Part shown: piece after piece, positions 16,693 to 26,332 of the stretch
Layout of the letters: each line of letters opens with the position of its first letter
Numbering within the stretch: the stretch's first letter is position 1
DNA from: JAKJEP01 sp964580995
Lineage (GTDB): Bacteria; Planctomycetota; Phycisphaerae; Sedimentisphaerales; SM23-30
Assembly: GCA_964580995.1 (NCBI GenBank)
Contig: CAZOMV010000002.1
Coordinates: 40,960-104,959 of the forward strand
DNA: 64,000 bases
Reading direction: 5' to 3'
Notes under the pieces: generated by a model
What the model saw: the letters and a program-made list of their open reading frames with translations, nothing else
The model's database searches: none
Told to the model about the DNA's origin: nothing
Program-made: the position numbers and the translations under genes

Positions 16693-17922
16693 ATGATTAC
16701 GATTAATGAGAATTTTATGAAGTTGAAGGCGGGGTATTTGTTTCCGGAGATCTCGCGGCGGGTGGCGGCGTATCAGAAGGAAAATCCGCAGGCGCGGATC
16801 ATCCGGCTGGGGATCGGCGATGTGACGCTGCCGCTGCCGGCGGCGGTGATCGAGGCGTTCCACAAGGCGGTGGCGGAAATGGGGGAGGCCCGTACGTTCA
16901 AAGGATACGGGCCGGAGCAGGGGTATGATTTTCTGATTCAGGCGGTGATCGAAAACGATTTCCGGCAGCGCGGGGTGGAGCTGAAGGCCAACGAAGTCTT
17001 TATCAGCGACGGCTCGAAATGCGATACCGGCAATATTCAGGAGATCTTCGGGTTACAGAATACCATCGCGGTTACGGACCCGGTGTATCCGGTGTATGTG
17101 GATACCAACGTGATGGCTGGACGGACCGGCCCGCAGAACAGCCAGGGCTGCTACGAAGGAATCGTCTATCTGCCCTGTACGCCGGCGAACCAGTTCACGC
17201 CGGAGCCGCCGGGTAAGCCGGTGGATTTGATTTATTTGTGTTATCCGAATAATCCGACCGGGGCGGTGGCCACGAAAGAGGCGCTGGGCCGGTGGGTGGA
17301 GTATGCCCGGGCGAATAAGGCGATTATTCTGTTTGACGCGGCGTATGAGGCATTTATCACGGATGCGGCGATTCCGCATTCGATTTACGAGATACCCGGG
17401 GCGAAGGAAGTGGCGATTGAATTCCGCAGTTATTCCAAGACGGCCGGATTCACGGGGACCCGGTGTGCCTATGCGGTGGTGCCGCAGGAATTGCACGCCT
17501 ATACCCGGGCGGGCGAGAAGGTGGCGGTGAATCCGATCTGGCACCGGCGGCAGACGACCAAGTTTAATGGGGTGTCGTATCCGGTGCAACGGGCGACGGA
17601 GGCGGCGTATTCGGCGGCGGGCAAGAGGCAGGTGCGGGCACTGGTGGATTATTATATGGAGAATGCCCGCGTCATCCGCACGAGCATGGAGCGGTTCGGC
17701 TATTGCGTCTATGGCGGGGTGAATGCCCCGTATATCTGGGTGAAGACTCCCAATGGGATTACCAGTTGGGGGTTCTTTGATAAGCTGCTGAAGGAGGCCC
17801 ATGTGGTGAGCACGCCGGGGGCAGGTTTTGGCCCCTCGGGTGAGGGATTTTTGCGGCTGTCGGCATTCGGCCAGAAGGAAAATGTGCTGGAGGCCATGGA
17901 TCGGATCGGGAAACTGGCGTAA
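16693..17922 (+). CDS. dapL: LL-diaminopimelate aminotransferase
   Basis: A 409-aa class I/II PLP aminotransferase that makes LL-diaminopimelate directly from tetrahydrodipicolinate, for lysine and peptidoglycan. The start INENFMKLKAGYLFPEI is the DapL signature. Also present are RLGIGDVTLPLP, FISDGSKCDTGNIQ, YPNNPTGAV and the PLP-lysine region FRSYSKTAGFTGTRC. Start at 16693 is chosen because the protein then matches the family length (about 410); the upstream in-frame stretch is repeat-derived. Codons here prefer G in third position, opposite to serC. Ends in a clear intrinsic terminator. Confidence 0.95.
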   Translation: MITINENFMKLKAGYLFPEISRRVAAYQKENPQARIIRLGIGDVTLPLPAAVIEAFHKAVAEMGEARTFKGYGPEQGYDFLIQAVIENDFRQRGVELKANEVFISDGSKCDTGNIQEIFGLQNTIAVTDPVYPVYVDTNVMAGRTGPQNSQGCYEGIVYLPCTPANQFTPEPPGKPVDLIYLCYPNNPTGAVATKEALGRWVEYARANKAIILFDAAYEAFITDAAIPHSIYEIPGAKEVAIEFRSYSKTAGFTGTRCAYAVVPQELHAYTRAGEKVAVNPIWHRRQTTKFNGVSYPVQRATEAAYSAAGKRQVRALVDYYMENARVIRTSMERFGYCVYGGVNAPYIWVKTPNGITSWGFFDKLLKEAHVVSTPGAGFGPSGEGFLRLSAFGQKENVLEAMDRIGKLA

Positions 17923-17960
17923 GGAATCGAGCATAACCATTTGTATTTCAAGGGATTACT

Positions 17961-17989
17961 GCAAGCCGCCGGGTGCGGCTTGCTTTTTT
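17961..17989 (+). terminator. Rho-independent terminator of dapL
   Basis: A perfect 9-bp stem GCAAGCCGC / GCGGCTTGC (17961-17969 and 17975-17983) with loop CGGGT is followed by six Ts. It starts 38 bp after the dapL stop. Confidence 0.92.
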
Positions 17990-18014
17990 GGCAAATTGTG
18001 TTATCTAGTACGGC

Positions 18015-18911
18015 ATGACCATGAATACTCAGTCGAAAACGGAATGGACCAACAAGCGTCTGCTGGAGTGGACGGCGGACTATTTGGGTAAGGCGGAGGT
18101 GGAGCAGTCGCGGCTGTGCGCGGAGCTGCTGCTGGCGCATGTTTTGAACTGGCAGCGGATCAGGCTCTATACGGATTTCGACTATCAGCCCAGTGCCGAG
18201 CAGTTGGCGGAGTTTCGCGGGCTGGTCAAACGCTGCGGGCAGCACGAGCCGGTGGCGTATTTGACGGGGCATGCCCATTTTTACAGCCTGGATCTGGAGG
18301 TAAATGCGAGTGTTTTGATTCCGCGGCCGGAGACGGAGGTGCTGGTGACGCATGCGCTGGATTTTCTGCGGCAGGAAACCAGCCGGCCGACGGCGTATGT
18401 GCTGGATTTATGCACCGGCAGCGGCTGCATCGCGATTGCGCTGGCGGCGAATGTGATGGAGGCGGACATACTGGCCATCGACAGCAGTGGGGAGGCGCTG
18501 GAGGTGGCGCAGCGGAATGTGGAAAAGTACGATTTGCAGGGGCGGATTCATCTGCTGGAGGGGGATTTGTTTGCGACGTTGGAACAGGCTCCCTGTTCGG
18601 TCTTCGATCTGATTGTTTCCAATCCGCCCTATATTGCCGCGGCCGAATTTGACAAGCTGGAGTCGAATGTCCGGAAATACGAGCCGCGGGGCGCCCTGCT
18701 GGCGGGTGCGGATGGTCTGGACTATTACCGCCGGATCGCAGGGGAGGCGGGGGAGTATCTGGCGGATGGCGGGGTGTTGATGGTGGAAATTGCGTATAAT
18801 CAAGCGAAAGAGGTTGCCGGTCTGCTGGAGCAGATGGGAACATTCAAGGATATTACGATCTATAAGGATCATCTGGGCCATGGCCGCGTGGTGAAAGCGG
18901 CGAAGGCTTGA
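18015..18911 (+). CDS. prmC: Peptide chain release factor N5-glutamine methyltransferase
   Basis: A 298-aa SAM-dependent methyltransferase that methylates the GGQ glutamine of release factors RF1/RF2. The N-terminal helical domain (LLEWTADYLGK) is followed by the linker RPETEVLV, SAM motif I VLDLCTGSGCIAIALA, and the catalytic IVSNPPYIA. The C-terminus GRVVKA is typical. Length fits the family. murA follows 33 bp downstream on the same strand, so they probably share a transcript. Confidence 0.93.
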   Translation: MTMNTQSKTEWTNKRLLEWTADYLGKAEVEQSRLCAELLLAHVLNWQRIRLYTDFDYQPSAEQLAEFRGLVKRCGQHEPVAYLTGHAHFYSLDLEVNASVLIPRPETEVLVTHALDFLRQETSRPTAYVLDLCTGSGCIAIALAANVMEADILAIDSSGEALEVAQRNVEKYDLQGRIHLLEGDLFATLEQAPCSVFDLIVSNPPYIAAAEFDKLESNVRKYEPRGALLAGADGLDYYRRIAGEAGEYLADGGVLMVEIAYNQAKEVAGLLEQMGTFKDITIYKDHLGHGRVVKAAKA

Positions 18912-18944
18912 AACGGTTGCCGAACCAGGAAGGAAAACGGTAGT

Positions 18945-20216
18945 ATGGATTCGTTTGTGATACACGGAGGTACACGGCTGCGGGGCGATATTCAGGTGAG
19001 CGGTTCGAAAAACGCGGCGCTGCCGATTATGGCGGCGTGCCTGCTCACGAATGAAGAGACCATTCTTCGCTCGGTCCCGGATTTAGCGGATATTCGCCAT
19101 TTGTGCACGCTGCTGGAAAAGCTGGGGGCGAAGGTCTGGCGGGATGAGCAGAATCACATGCATATTAAGGTGCAGGACGAAAGCTGCTGCCTGGCGGATT
19201 ATGAAAGCGTGCGGCGGATGCGGGCCAGTATTTGTGTGCTGGGGCCGCTGGTGGCGCGGCGGCATCATGCCGAGGTGAGTATGCCCGGCGGCTGTGCGAT
19301 CGGGGACCGGCCGATCAATCTGCATGTGCAGGGGATCAAGGCCCTGGGGGCGGATATCCAACTGGAGAGCGGCAATGTGATTGCGGATGCCCCGGAGCTG
19401 CACGGAACGGATATTTTTCTCGGCGGGCCGTTCGGCAGTTCGGTGCTGGGCACGGCCAATATTATGAGCGCGGCGTGTCTGGCCAAAGGCAAGACCGTGA
19501 TCGAATCGGCGGCGTGCGAGCCGGAGATTGTCGATCTGGGCAATTTTTTGATTTCGATGGGGGCGCGAATTAGCGGCCACGGCAGCCCGCGGATTACGAT
19601 CGAGGGGGTGGCGGTTTTGCATGGAACGGATTATCAGATTATCCCTGACCGCATTGAAGCGGGGACATTTATGGTGGCGGCGGCGATTACCAACGGCGAG
19701 CTGATTTTGCGCAACTGCCAGGCGGAACATTTGATGGCGGTGATTGACCGGCTGAAACTGATTGGTGTTGATATCGAAAAAGAAAATGGCGGATTGCGGG
19801 TCAGTTCCGCGCGGCGGCTGAATCCGGTGGATATCACGACCCAGCCGTATCCGGGTTTCCCGACCGATTTGCAGGCCCAGTTGATGGCCCTTTTGTGTCT
19901 GGCGGATGGCAACAGTATTATTACGGAGAAAATTTTTCCCGACCGGTTCATGCACATCGCGGAGCTGAACCGGATGGGCGCGAATATTCGCAAGGAAGGC
20001 CCCACGGTGGTGGTGCAGGGGGTGCGGGAACTGGTCGGCGCGCCGGTAATGGCATCGGATTTGCGGGCGTCGGCGGCGCTGGTGCTGGCGGGGATGATCG
20101 CCAAAAGCAAAACGCAGATCCTGCGGGTCTATCATATCGATCGCGGGTATGAAAAAATTGAGGAGAAGCTCAACCGGGTGGGCGCGCAAATCGAACGAAT
20201 CAAGGAATCAGACTAA
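18945..20216 (+). CDS. murA: UDP-N-acetylglucosamine 1-carboxyvinyltransferase
   Basis: A 423-aa enzyme that transfers enolpyruvate from PEP to UDP-GlcNAc, the first committed step of peptidoglycan synthesis. It has the N-terminal GSKNAALPIMAA (catalytic lysine region), RRMRASI, and the catalytic cysteine loop MPGGCAIGDRPINLH; the Cys is present, so fosfomycin sensitivity is expected from the family. The C-terminal HIDRGYEKIEEKL is also typical. Ribosome site GGAAGGAAAA lies upstream. Its last 9 bp overlap the end of the convergent EamA gene. Confidence 0.95.
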   Translation: MDSFVIHGGTRLRGDIQVSGSKNAALPIMAACLLTNEETILRSVPDLADIRHLCTLLEKLGAKVWRDEQNHMHIKVQDESCCLADYESVRRMRASICVLGPLVARRHHAEVSMPGGCAIGDRPINLHVQGIKALGADIQLESGNVIADAPELHGTDIFLGGPFGSSVLGTANIMSAACLAKGKTVIESAACEPEIVDLGNFLISMGARISGHGSPRITIEGVAVLHGTDYQIIPDRIEAGTFMVAAAITNGELILRNCQAEHLMAVIDRLKLIGVDIEKENGGLRVSSARRLNPVDITTQPYPGFPTDLQAQLMALLCLADGNSIITEKIFPDRFMHIAELNRMGANIRKEGPTVVVQGVRELVGAPVMASDLRASAALVLAGMIAKSKTQILRVYHIDRGYEKIEEKLNRVGAQIERIKESD

Positions 20217-21149
20217 TTCCGGCTCGGGCACGGCGTGCAAGCGTTCCTGGGCGAACAAGGTTAAGGCAGCGCCCAGGACGAGAATCACACCGCTGAGCCA
20301 TTGGCCGGCCGTTAGCTGCTCGGAAAAAATCAGCCAGGAAAAAATCGCGGTGAAAAAGGCGGTACCAAGTAAAGCGGTTTGAGTCACCATTACGCCCATA
20401 CGCTGAATGACCCAGTAAAGTCCCATATGCGGCAGATAGAGATTAAACAGGGTAGAAACAAGAATCAGAAGATGAATACGGCCGGTTTGATGAATCAGGC
20501 TGAGCGGTTTTCCCAGGCAGAAGGAAAGCACCAGTAAACCGATAATGCTATAGGTCGTTACCACCGTATAACTGACCAGGGGGGCTGCCGAACGAGTGAT
20601 GATGCGGATTCCCAGGGCGTAACCCGCCCAGGAAATAGCGCCGATGGTGACAAAGAGAATCCCCAGCATCTGCGTATGAAAACCGCCCTTCTGCTGGAAC
20701 AGAATCACACCCAGTGAGCCGCTGACGGCACAGAACAATCCGATCCAGAAAAATTTATTTTGGAAGAGCCGCCGTTCTTCCCGGTGGAAGAGAACGCCCA
20801 GCAAGACCGCCCAGATGATATACTGCTTTTGCAGCAAACTCATCATGCCCGGTTCGGCAAAATAAACCGACCAGGGATAAAAAATCTGACCGCCGAGATT
20901 GGCCAGGGCGGGGATCAGACCCAGCAGCCATACCCGGCGGTTAAAATGATGGAGAAAACCGGTTTTTCGAAAGCGCAGCCAGACGGTGATCCACAGCCAG
21001 AGCAGCAGCCAGGCGAAACGCCAGAAATTCTGATCCCAGATGGTGATCCCCTCGCGGAAAAACTGACGGATAAACAGCGGGGCGGTACTCCAACTGAGAA
21101 GGATACCCAGCAGCACGGCGGAACCTTTTACATCCGGTCGGTTAGGCAA
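20208..21149 (-). CDS. EamA/DMT-family transporter
   Basis: A 313-aa inner-membrane protein with about ten hydrophobic helices in two EamA repeats, the drug/metabolite transporter fold. Typical features are GILLSWSTAPLFIRQFF near the start, and in the second half a long helix containing FFTAIFSWLIFSEQLTAGQW. Start TTG at 21149 is chosen because AGGAG lies 5 nt upstream; an in-frame ATG (21191) and a TTG (21215) further upstream lack good sites. Substrate unknown. The 3' end overlaps murA by 9 bp in convergent orientation. Confidence 0.8.
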   Translation of the reverse strand: MPNRPDVKGSAVLLGILLSWSTAPLFIRQFFREGITIWDQNFWRFAWLLLWLWITVWLRFRKTGFLHHFNRRVWLLGLIPALANLGGQIFYPWSVYFAEPGMMSLLQKQYIIWAVLLGVLFHREERRLFQNKFFWIGLFCAVSGSLGVILFQQKGGFHTQMLGILFVTIGAISWAGYALGIRIITRSAAPLVSYTVVTTYSIIGLLVLSFCLGKPLSLIHQTGRIHLLILVSTLFNLYLPHMGLYWVIQRMGVMVTQTALLGTAFFTAIFSWLIFSEQLTAGQWLSGVILVLGAALTLFAQERLHAVPEPELV

Positions 21150-21327
21150 AACAGCTCCTGTTGTTTTATGTCCAGTTAAAAGCCGAATCATCCCCGGTGG
21201 GATTTTTTTCGTCAAGATAAAAATCCGGATCGCCAGAAAACCGGCGGAACGATTTTGATTGCGGTTTGACGGGAAATGGGGTATGTTTCCTTTTTGTATG
21301 CGGTACTAGTTTATAAGGAGAACTATT

Positions 21328-22128
21328 GTGAAATATCTTAGATTTGCGGCTGGGGATGATCGTATTTATTCGGGGATTTTGGCGGCGGATGGCACGATTC
21401 AAGTCATTTCGGGAAATATACTGGAGGAGCATGAACCGACAGGCAAAAAATTCCACCTGAAGGAAATCCAGCGGTATCTGCCGCCGGTGGACCCGCCGAA
21501 TATCATCGCCCTGGGGCGGAATTACGCCGAACACGCCAAAGAACTCAAGCACGAGCTGCCGACCGTACCGCTGCTGTTTATGAAAGCCACGACCAGTCTG
21601 ACCGGCCATCAATGCCCGGTAGTCCTGCCGGCGATTGCTCCCAAGAAGGTGGATTATGAAGCGGAACTGGTGGTCGTGATCGGGAAAAAGGCAAAACAGG
21701 TCCAACCGGCGGACGTGGGCGAATATATATTCGGTTATACGATGGCCAATGATATCTCGGCCCGGGATTGCCAGTTTGAAATCGACAGCCAGTGGATTCG
21801 CGGCAAATCATTCGATACCTTTGCGCCGCTGGGGCCGGTCATTGAAACCGACCTGGATCCTTCTGCCCTGCGTGTCCGGATGATCCTGAACGGGCAGTGC
21901 ATGCAGGATGGAAATACCCGGGATATGATATTTTCCGTAGCGGAAATCGTGAGTTTTATCTCGAAAAACATGACCCTGCTGCCGGGAACGGTCATCTTAA
22001 CCGGAACCCCCTCCGGCGTCGGGTATGGCCGGGAAGTACCTGTTTTTCTGAAGCCCGGCGATCATCTGGCGGTCGAGGTGGAAGGAATCGGCCGGCTGGA
22101 AAACACGGTCGCAGCCGAATCCGCTTGA
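21328..22128 (+). CDS. Fumarylacetoacetate hydrolase (FAH) family protein
   Basis: A 266-aa metal-dependent hydrolase/decarboxylase of the FAH family. GTG start with AAGGAG 7 nt upstream. The family core is seen: IALGRNYAEHAKEL, metal ligands in DYEAELVVVIGK, YTMANDISARDCQ, GKSFDTFAPLGP, and TGTPSGVGYG near the end. Relatives include acylpyruvases, oxaloacetate decarboxylases and isomerases in aromatic degradation. No pathway neighbours are present, so the substrate is undetermined; acylpyruvase-like activity is the simplest guess. Confidence 0.88.
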   Translation: MKYLRFAAGDDRIYSGILAADGTIQVISGNILEEHEPTGKKFHLKEIQRYLPPVDPPNIIALGRNYAEHAKELKHELPTVPLLFMKATTSLTGHQCPVVLPAIAPKKVDYEAELVVVIGKKAKQVQPADVGEYIFGYTMANDISARDCQFEIDSQWIRGKSFDTFAPLGPVIETDLDPSALRVRMILNGQCMQDGNTRDMIFSVAEIVSFISKNMTLLPGTVILTGTPSGVGYGREVPVFLKPGDHLAVEVEGIGRLENTVAAESA

Positions 22129-22154
22129 TCGGATTTTTACCCAGTCCGGGTGTA

Positions 22155-22180
22155 AGGGTGCCTCCCCTTCAAGGCACCCT
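22155..22180. terminator. Hairpin between convergent FAH and glgP genes
   Basis: A perfect 9-bp inverted repeat AGGGTGCCT / AGGCACCCT with an 8-nt loop lies between two convergent stops. There is no T-tract on either side, so bidirectional termination is only a position-based inference. Confidence 0.4.
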
Positions 22181-22231
22181 GGAACCCATAGCCATTTATC
22201 TTCCTGGTGATAAACGGCTGTTCTGTTTCGT

Positions 22232-24829
22232 TTAATCAGGGACTTTGACTTTCTGGGGATCGGAAGCGGTCTCTTCGTCCCAGCGGATCAGGCCGGTATC
22301 GTATTTGTCCACCAGATCCGGATGGTGGGGAATGATGCGAACGGCAAAGCCGCATTGGCCGCTATAGTGGCAGGGGATGTAGCCGCGGAAGATGTGGTAT
22401 TCGCCGTTGGCCGAGCCGATGCTCTCCATCGGGACCGCTTCGCCGCGCTGGATATTGCCATCGGAATCCACCAGCCCGTAATATAACTCCACCAGCACTT
22501 CGCTGGGATCGATACTGCCGAGTTTGACCTGGCTTCGCACCTGCAATTTTCCGCCGACGCTGAGTTCGCCCTGGCTGACAAATTCGACTTTGCCGGTCGT
22601 CACTTCGGACCAGCGGTCGCGTATGCTTTCCTTCCAGTCGGCCAGGGATTTGATCCGGTCGAGAGATTCGACGACAAAGTCATGCCAGCGCTGGCTGCTG
22701 GGCAGATAGAAACCCTGGGCATATTCGGCCACCATGCGGGCGGTAGAAAATTGGGCAATGAGATTGCGCATGGAATTTTTCATCAAGTCGGTCCAGTGCC
22801 GGGGCAGCCGGTCCGAGGTGCGGTCATAGAATCGGGGAATGACTTCTTTTTCGAGCAAATTATAAAGGGCGTGCGATTCGACTTCATCTTCATACACTTT
22901 ATCCTGGTAGCTTTCGCCCTGCCCGATGGCCCAGCCGGTGCCGGGCGCATATCCTTCGCACCACCAGCCGTCGAGAATGCTCAGATTGAGTCCGCCGTTG
23001 GCCAGTACTTTCATGCCGCTGGTGCCGGAGGCTTCCATCCCGCGGCGGGGCGTATTCAGCCACACATCGACACCCTGTACGAGGTAGCGGGCCACATTGA
23101 TATCATAGTTTTCCAGGAACACCACGCGCCGGCGGAAAGGTTCTTCGCCGACATAATGCACGATTTTCCGGATAAATTCTTTTCCTTCGGTGTCTTTGGG
23201 ATGGGCCTTGCCCGCGAAAATGAGCTGGACGGGACGATCTTTGTTGGAAATGATTTTTTTGAATCGTTCCATATCATGGAACAGCAGGGTTCCTCTTTTG
23301 TAGGTGGCAAAGCGCCGGGCGAATCCGATGGTCAAGGCCTCGGGATCGAGGACTTCTTCGGAAATCGCGATTTCGGCGGGACTGGCGCCGCGCCGAACCA
23401 ACTGGGCTTTCAAGCTTTTCCGGGCAAAGGCGACCAGCCGTTCGCGTCTTCGTTCGTGTGTGCGCCACAATTCCTCATCCGGGATCTGATCGATCTGGCT
23501 AAAGATGGCGTTGTTACTGGGCTGATCGGCCCAGCCGGTTCCCAGATACCGATCGAACAGTTCGTTCATTTCCCGGGAGATCCAACTGCGCACATGAATG
23601 CCGTTGGTAATAGAGGTAATCGGCACTTCATCGACCGGAACGCCGGGCCAGGTATGCTGGCACATCTGACGGGAGACTTCGCCATGCAACTGGCTGACCC
23701 CGTTGCGATGGCTGGATATCCGCAGGGCCAGTTCGGTCATGCTAAAGGATTCATTCGGATCTTGGGGATTGGTGCGGCCCAGCCCCAGGAAATCCTGCCA
23801 GCCGATTCCGAAGGATTTGCTATAATCGCTAAAATATCTCTCCATCATCACCGGTGAGAAAGAATCGTGTCCGGCGGGCACGGGGGTATGGGTGGTGAAT
23901 ACATTTCCATTGATGGCCGCTTCTTTGGCCTGGGCAAAATTCAGTTGTTTTTCTTCCATTAACAAGCGAATCCGTTCCAGGGCCAGAAAGGCGGCATGCC
24001 CTTCATTCATATGGCAAACATACGGATCGATTCCCAGCGTTTTCAGGGCACGAAAACCGCCAATTCCGAGCAGGATTTCCTGCCGGAGGCGCATTTCGTT
24101 ATCCCCGCCGTACAACTGGGCGGTAATCTGCCGGTCTTCAATGCGATTGCAGCGCATGTTGGTATCCAGCAGATACAGTTCGATCATGCCGACCAGGATC
24201 CGCCAGATTTGCACGACGACATCACGACCGCCGACATTGACATGAAAACGGATCGGTCGTCCATCTTCGCGCAGCATCAGCCGGATGGGCATATTGTAAA
24301 AGTCATTTTCCGGATAGGATTCCTGCTGCCAGCCGTCGGCGTTTAAATACTGTTGAAAATAACCTTGCCGGTAAAGCAGGCCGACGCCGACCAGGGGCAA
24401 GCCCAGATCGCTGGCGCTTTTGAGGTGATCGCCGGCGAGGATTCCCAAGCCGCCGGAATAAATCGGCAGGCATTCGTTCAAGCCGAATTCAGCGCTGAAG
24501 TAGGCAATGGTGCCCGGCTGCTGTTTGTAATCGATGGAATCATACCAGCGGGGCCGGCGCATATAGGCGTCCAGCTTTTTACTGATACGGTCCAGATGCG
24601 ATAAGAAACCGGCATCTTGTGCGACCTTGTTGAGCCGTTCCTGGGAAAGCTGGCCTAGCATTTTGACCGGATTGTGGCCGCATTTTTCCCACAGATCCCG
24701 GTCCAGCCGGCGGAACATATCGGTGGCGTCATGGTCCCAGCACCACCACATGTTATAGGCGATATCTTTAAGACTCTGCAAACTCTCTGGTAACGAGGGA
24801 ACGACAACATAGGTTCTCACTGTCCGCAT
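22232..24829 (-). CDS. glgP: Alpha-glucan (glycogen) phosphorylase
   Basis: An 865-aa GT35 enzyme releasing glucose-1-phosphate from glycogen or maltodextrin. The N-terminal DUF3417 region (LPESLQSLKDIAYNMWWCWDHDA) marks the archaeal/bacterial short-type phosphorylases. Also seen are YFSAEFGLNECLPIYSGG, HMNEGHAAF, VFTTHTPVPAGHD, TNGIHVRSW, and the PLP site GMEASGTSGMKVLANGG. The C-terminal ~100 residues form a beta-rich extension typical of this subgroup. Start at 24829 has AGAGG upstream. It stands alone, divergent from the ECF sigma operon. Confidence 0.93.
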   Translation of the reverse strand: MRTVRTYVVVPSLPESLQSLKDIAYNMWWCWDHDATDMFRRLDRDLWEKCGHNPVKMLGQLSQERLNKVAQDAGFLSHLDRISKKLDAYMRRPRWYDSIDYKQQPGTIAYFSAEFGLNECLPIYSGGLGILAGDHLKSASDLGLPLVGVGLLYRQGYFQQYLNADGWQQESYPENDFYNMPIRLMLREDGRPIRFHVNVGGRDVVVQIWRILVGMIELYLLDTNMRCNRIEDRQITAQLYGGDNEMRLRQEILLGIGGFRALKTLGIDPYVCHMNEGHAAFLALERIRLLMEEKQLNFAQAKEAAINGNVFTTHTPVPAGHDSFSPVMMERYFSDYSKSFGIGWQDFLGLGRTNPQDPNESFSMTELALRISSHRNGVSQLHGEVSRQMCQHTWPGVPVDEVPITSITNGIHVRSWISREMNELFDRYLGTGWADQPSNNAIFSQIDQIPDEELWRTHERRRERLVAFARKSLKAQLVRRGASPAEIAISEEVLDPEALTIGFARRFATYKRGTLLFHDMERFKKIISNKDRPVQLIFAGKAHPKDTEGKEFIRKIVHYVGEEPFRRRVVFLENYDINVARYLVQGVDVWLNTPRRGMEASGTSGMKVLANGGLNLSILDGWWCEGYAPGTGWAIGQGESYQDKVYEDEVESHALYNLLEKEVIPRFYDRTSDRLPRHWTDLMKNSMRNLIAQFSTARMVAEYAQGFYLPSSQRWHDFVVESLDRIKSLADWKESIRDRWSEVTTGKVEFVSQGELSVGGKLQVRSQVKLGSIDPSEVLVELYYGLVDSDGNIQRGEAVPMESIGSANGEYHIFRGYIPCHYSGQCGFAVRIIPHHPDLVDKYDTGLIRWDEETASDPQKVKVPD

Positions 24830-25230
24830 AACATTAGCCTCTACAAATAATTACGGTTATTATTGCCTTGGTTTTTAACCAAAATAACAACTCCAGACGT
24901 ACATAACACTCTGTTTCTTCGGCATTTTAAGAGTGTCAATCCAGAACAAATACCTGGTGTTCACCTGATAATTGCTATTTTGCCAATTTCAAATAGTAAA
25001 AACGCATCTTATTTTATCGGTCTAAAGGCGGTAAAACAAAAAAGTCTATTTTATTTTTGGCGGAAATGGTACCGTCAAAAGGAAAATGATTGTAACTATT
25101 TAAACGGCAGATATTTACGGTAAGTCCGATAAAAGGGCAACTCAGGAATGCCAGGGTATAAGGCATTTTTCGGTCAAAAGGCTGCAATAATTTTAGCTCT
25201 GGGCCGTTAAAATAGATAGAATAAGACATC
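24830..25230. other. Divergent intergenic region
   Basis: This 400-bp AT-rich gap lies between the starts of glgP (minus) and an ECF sigma gene (plus), so it should hold both promoters. I see no conserved riboswitch, hairpin with T-tract or credible small gene. Confidence 0.5.
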
Positions 25231-25809
25231 ATGGGACGAAATTTGCTGGAACAAAAAATAAAGCACTGCCAAATGGGCAGGCCGGATGCTTTTGCCTGGC
25301 TGCTGGAAGAATATGGAGCGCGGCTCTATGGATATTTTTTCCGGACCACCGGATCGGCTGGTGTTGCCGATGATTTAGTGCAGGAGTTGTTTGTTCGGCT
25401 CCTGGAAAAAATCGGTGAATATCGTCATGACGGCCTTTTTGAACACTGGCTTTTTCGGATTGCCGCCAATTTGATGCGGGATCATTTCCGCCGGCAGAAA
25501 AAAGGACCGATGCTCTTTTCGGTTTTGGAAAAGAACAACAAAGATTCGTCCTGGCCGGAAGGATTGGCTGGAAAGGAACAGGAAACCGAAAGCCCCCTGG
25601 AACGCCAGGAACAGATGGATCAGTTGCAGGATGCCTTGAAACAATTATCGGACCTGGATCGTGAGATTATCCTGGCTCGCCATTATGGTCAGCTTAGTTT
25701 TGACCAACTGGCCCGGCAATTCCAGATGCCGATCGGGACCGTTTTGTCCAAGGTCCACCGCGGCTTGAAAATGCTCAGAAGGATATTGACTGAAAATGAA
25801 AAAGAATAA
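25231..25809 (+). CDS. ECF-family RNA polymerase sigma factor (first of three)
   Basis: A 192-aa sigma-70 family protein with only regions 2 and 4. Region 2 is at about residues 15-80 (DDLVQELFVRLLEKI, then HWLFRIAANLMRDHFRR). Region 4, at about 130-185, is LSDLDREIILARHYG followed by GTVLSKVHRGLKMLRR. It directs transcription of an unknown regulon. The stop overlaps the next gene by 14 bp (25796-25809), so the two are translationally coupled. No zinc-binding anti-sigma motif follows; the downstream membrane protein is the likely regulator. Confidence 0.92.
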   Translation: MGRNLLEQKIKHCQMGRPDAFAWLLEEYGARLYGYFFRTTGSAGVADDLVQELFVRLLEKIGEYRHDGLFEHWLFRIAANLMRDHFRRQKKGPMLFSVLEKNNKDSSWPEGLAGKEQETESPLERQEQMDQLQDALKQLSDLDREIILARHYGQLSFDQLARQFQMPIGTVLSKVHRGLKMLRRILTENEKE

Positions 25810-26332
25810 TCAGGAAGAAATAAAGGATCTATTGCATCAGCTTTCTATCGGCGAAGAAGAGGCGGCCGAAATGGTGCGTGAGATCGCGGCTGGCGATGAA
25901 CTGCTGGACCGGTACCGGGATCCTTCTTTGCCGGGTGAGGTGAAGGACCGAATTTTACAAACCATACGGCAATCCTGTTCTCTCCGGCGGCCAAGAAACC
26001 GGGCTATGCGAATGACTGCTCTGGCGGCCAGTGTGCTGCTGGTGATGGGTATCGGGCTGGCTCTTTGGCAGGACGGGGCGGCCAATCCATCGGGGAAAGC
26101 TGTGGCCGCCAAAGGGGAATGGGAATGGCTGGATCATGAAGATGTGATTTTCGAGACGGTGTTGGCCGAAGATGAATATGAAGCTGGTTATGACCTGGAT
26201 GATATCAGTTTGACGGAATGGATGTGGACCCAGGTGTATGATAATGAGGGGGAAGGCAGTGTCAGAAAGGAATATCGTTATGAAAATAACGTTCGGAATA
26301 GCGGTCGCTCTTTTATCTCTCGTTTGGTATAG
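25796..26332 (+). CDS. Single-pass membrane protein, probable anti-sigma partner
   Basis: A 178-aa protein overlapping the sigma gene by 14 bp. Residues 1-75 are charged and helical, without HXXXCXXC. A transmembrane helix (MTALAASVLLVMGIGLALW, about 77-95) leads to an acidic periplasmic part of about 80 residues (EWEWLDHEDVIFETVLAEDE). The topology (cytosolic N-terminus, one span) and coupling suggest an anti-sigma factor. The sequence matches no family that I recognise. Its 3' end overlaps the next gene by 53 bp. Confidence 0.7.
   Translation: MKKNNQEEIKDLLHQLSIGEEEAAEMVREIAAGDELLDRYRDPSLPGEVKDRILQTIRQSCSLRRPRNRAMRMTALAASVLLVMGIGLALWQDGAANPSGKAVAAKGEWEWLDHEDVIFETVLAEDEYEAGYDLDDISLTEWMWTQVYDNEGEGSVRKEYRYENNVRNSGRSFISRLV

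Noticed and set aside
24830..25230. Possible riboswitch in the sigma/glgP gap
   Set aside because: GGGCAACTC-type stretches were considered, but no conserved riboswitch core could be aligned.
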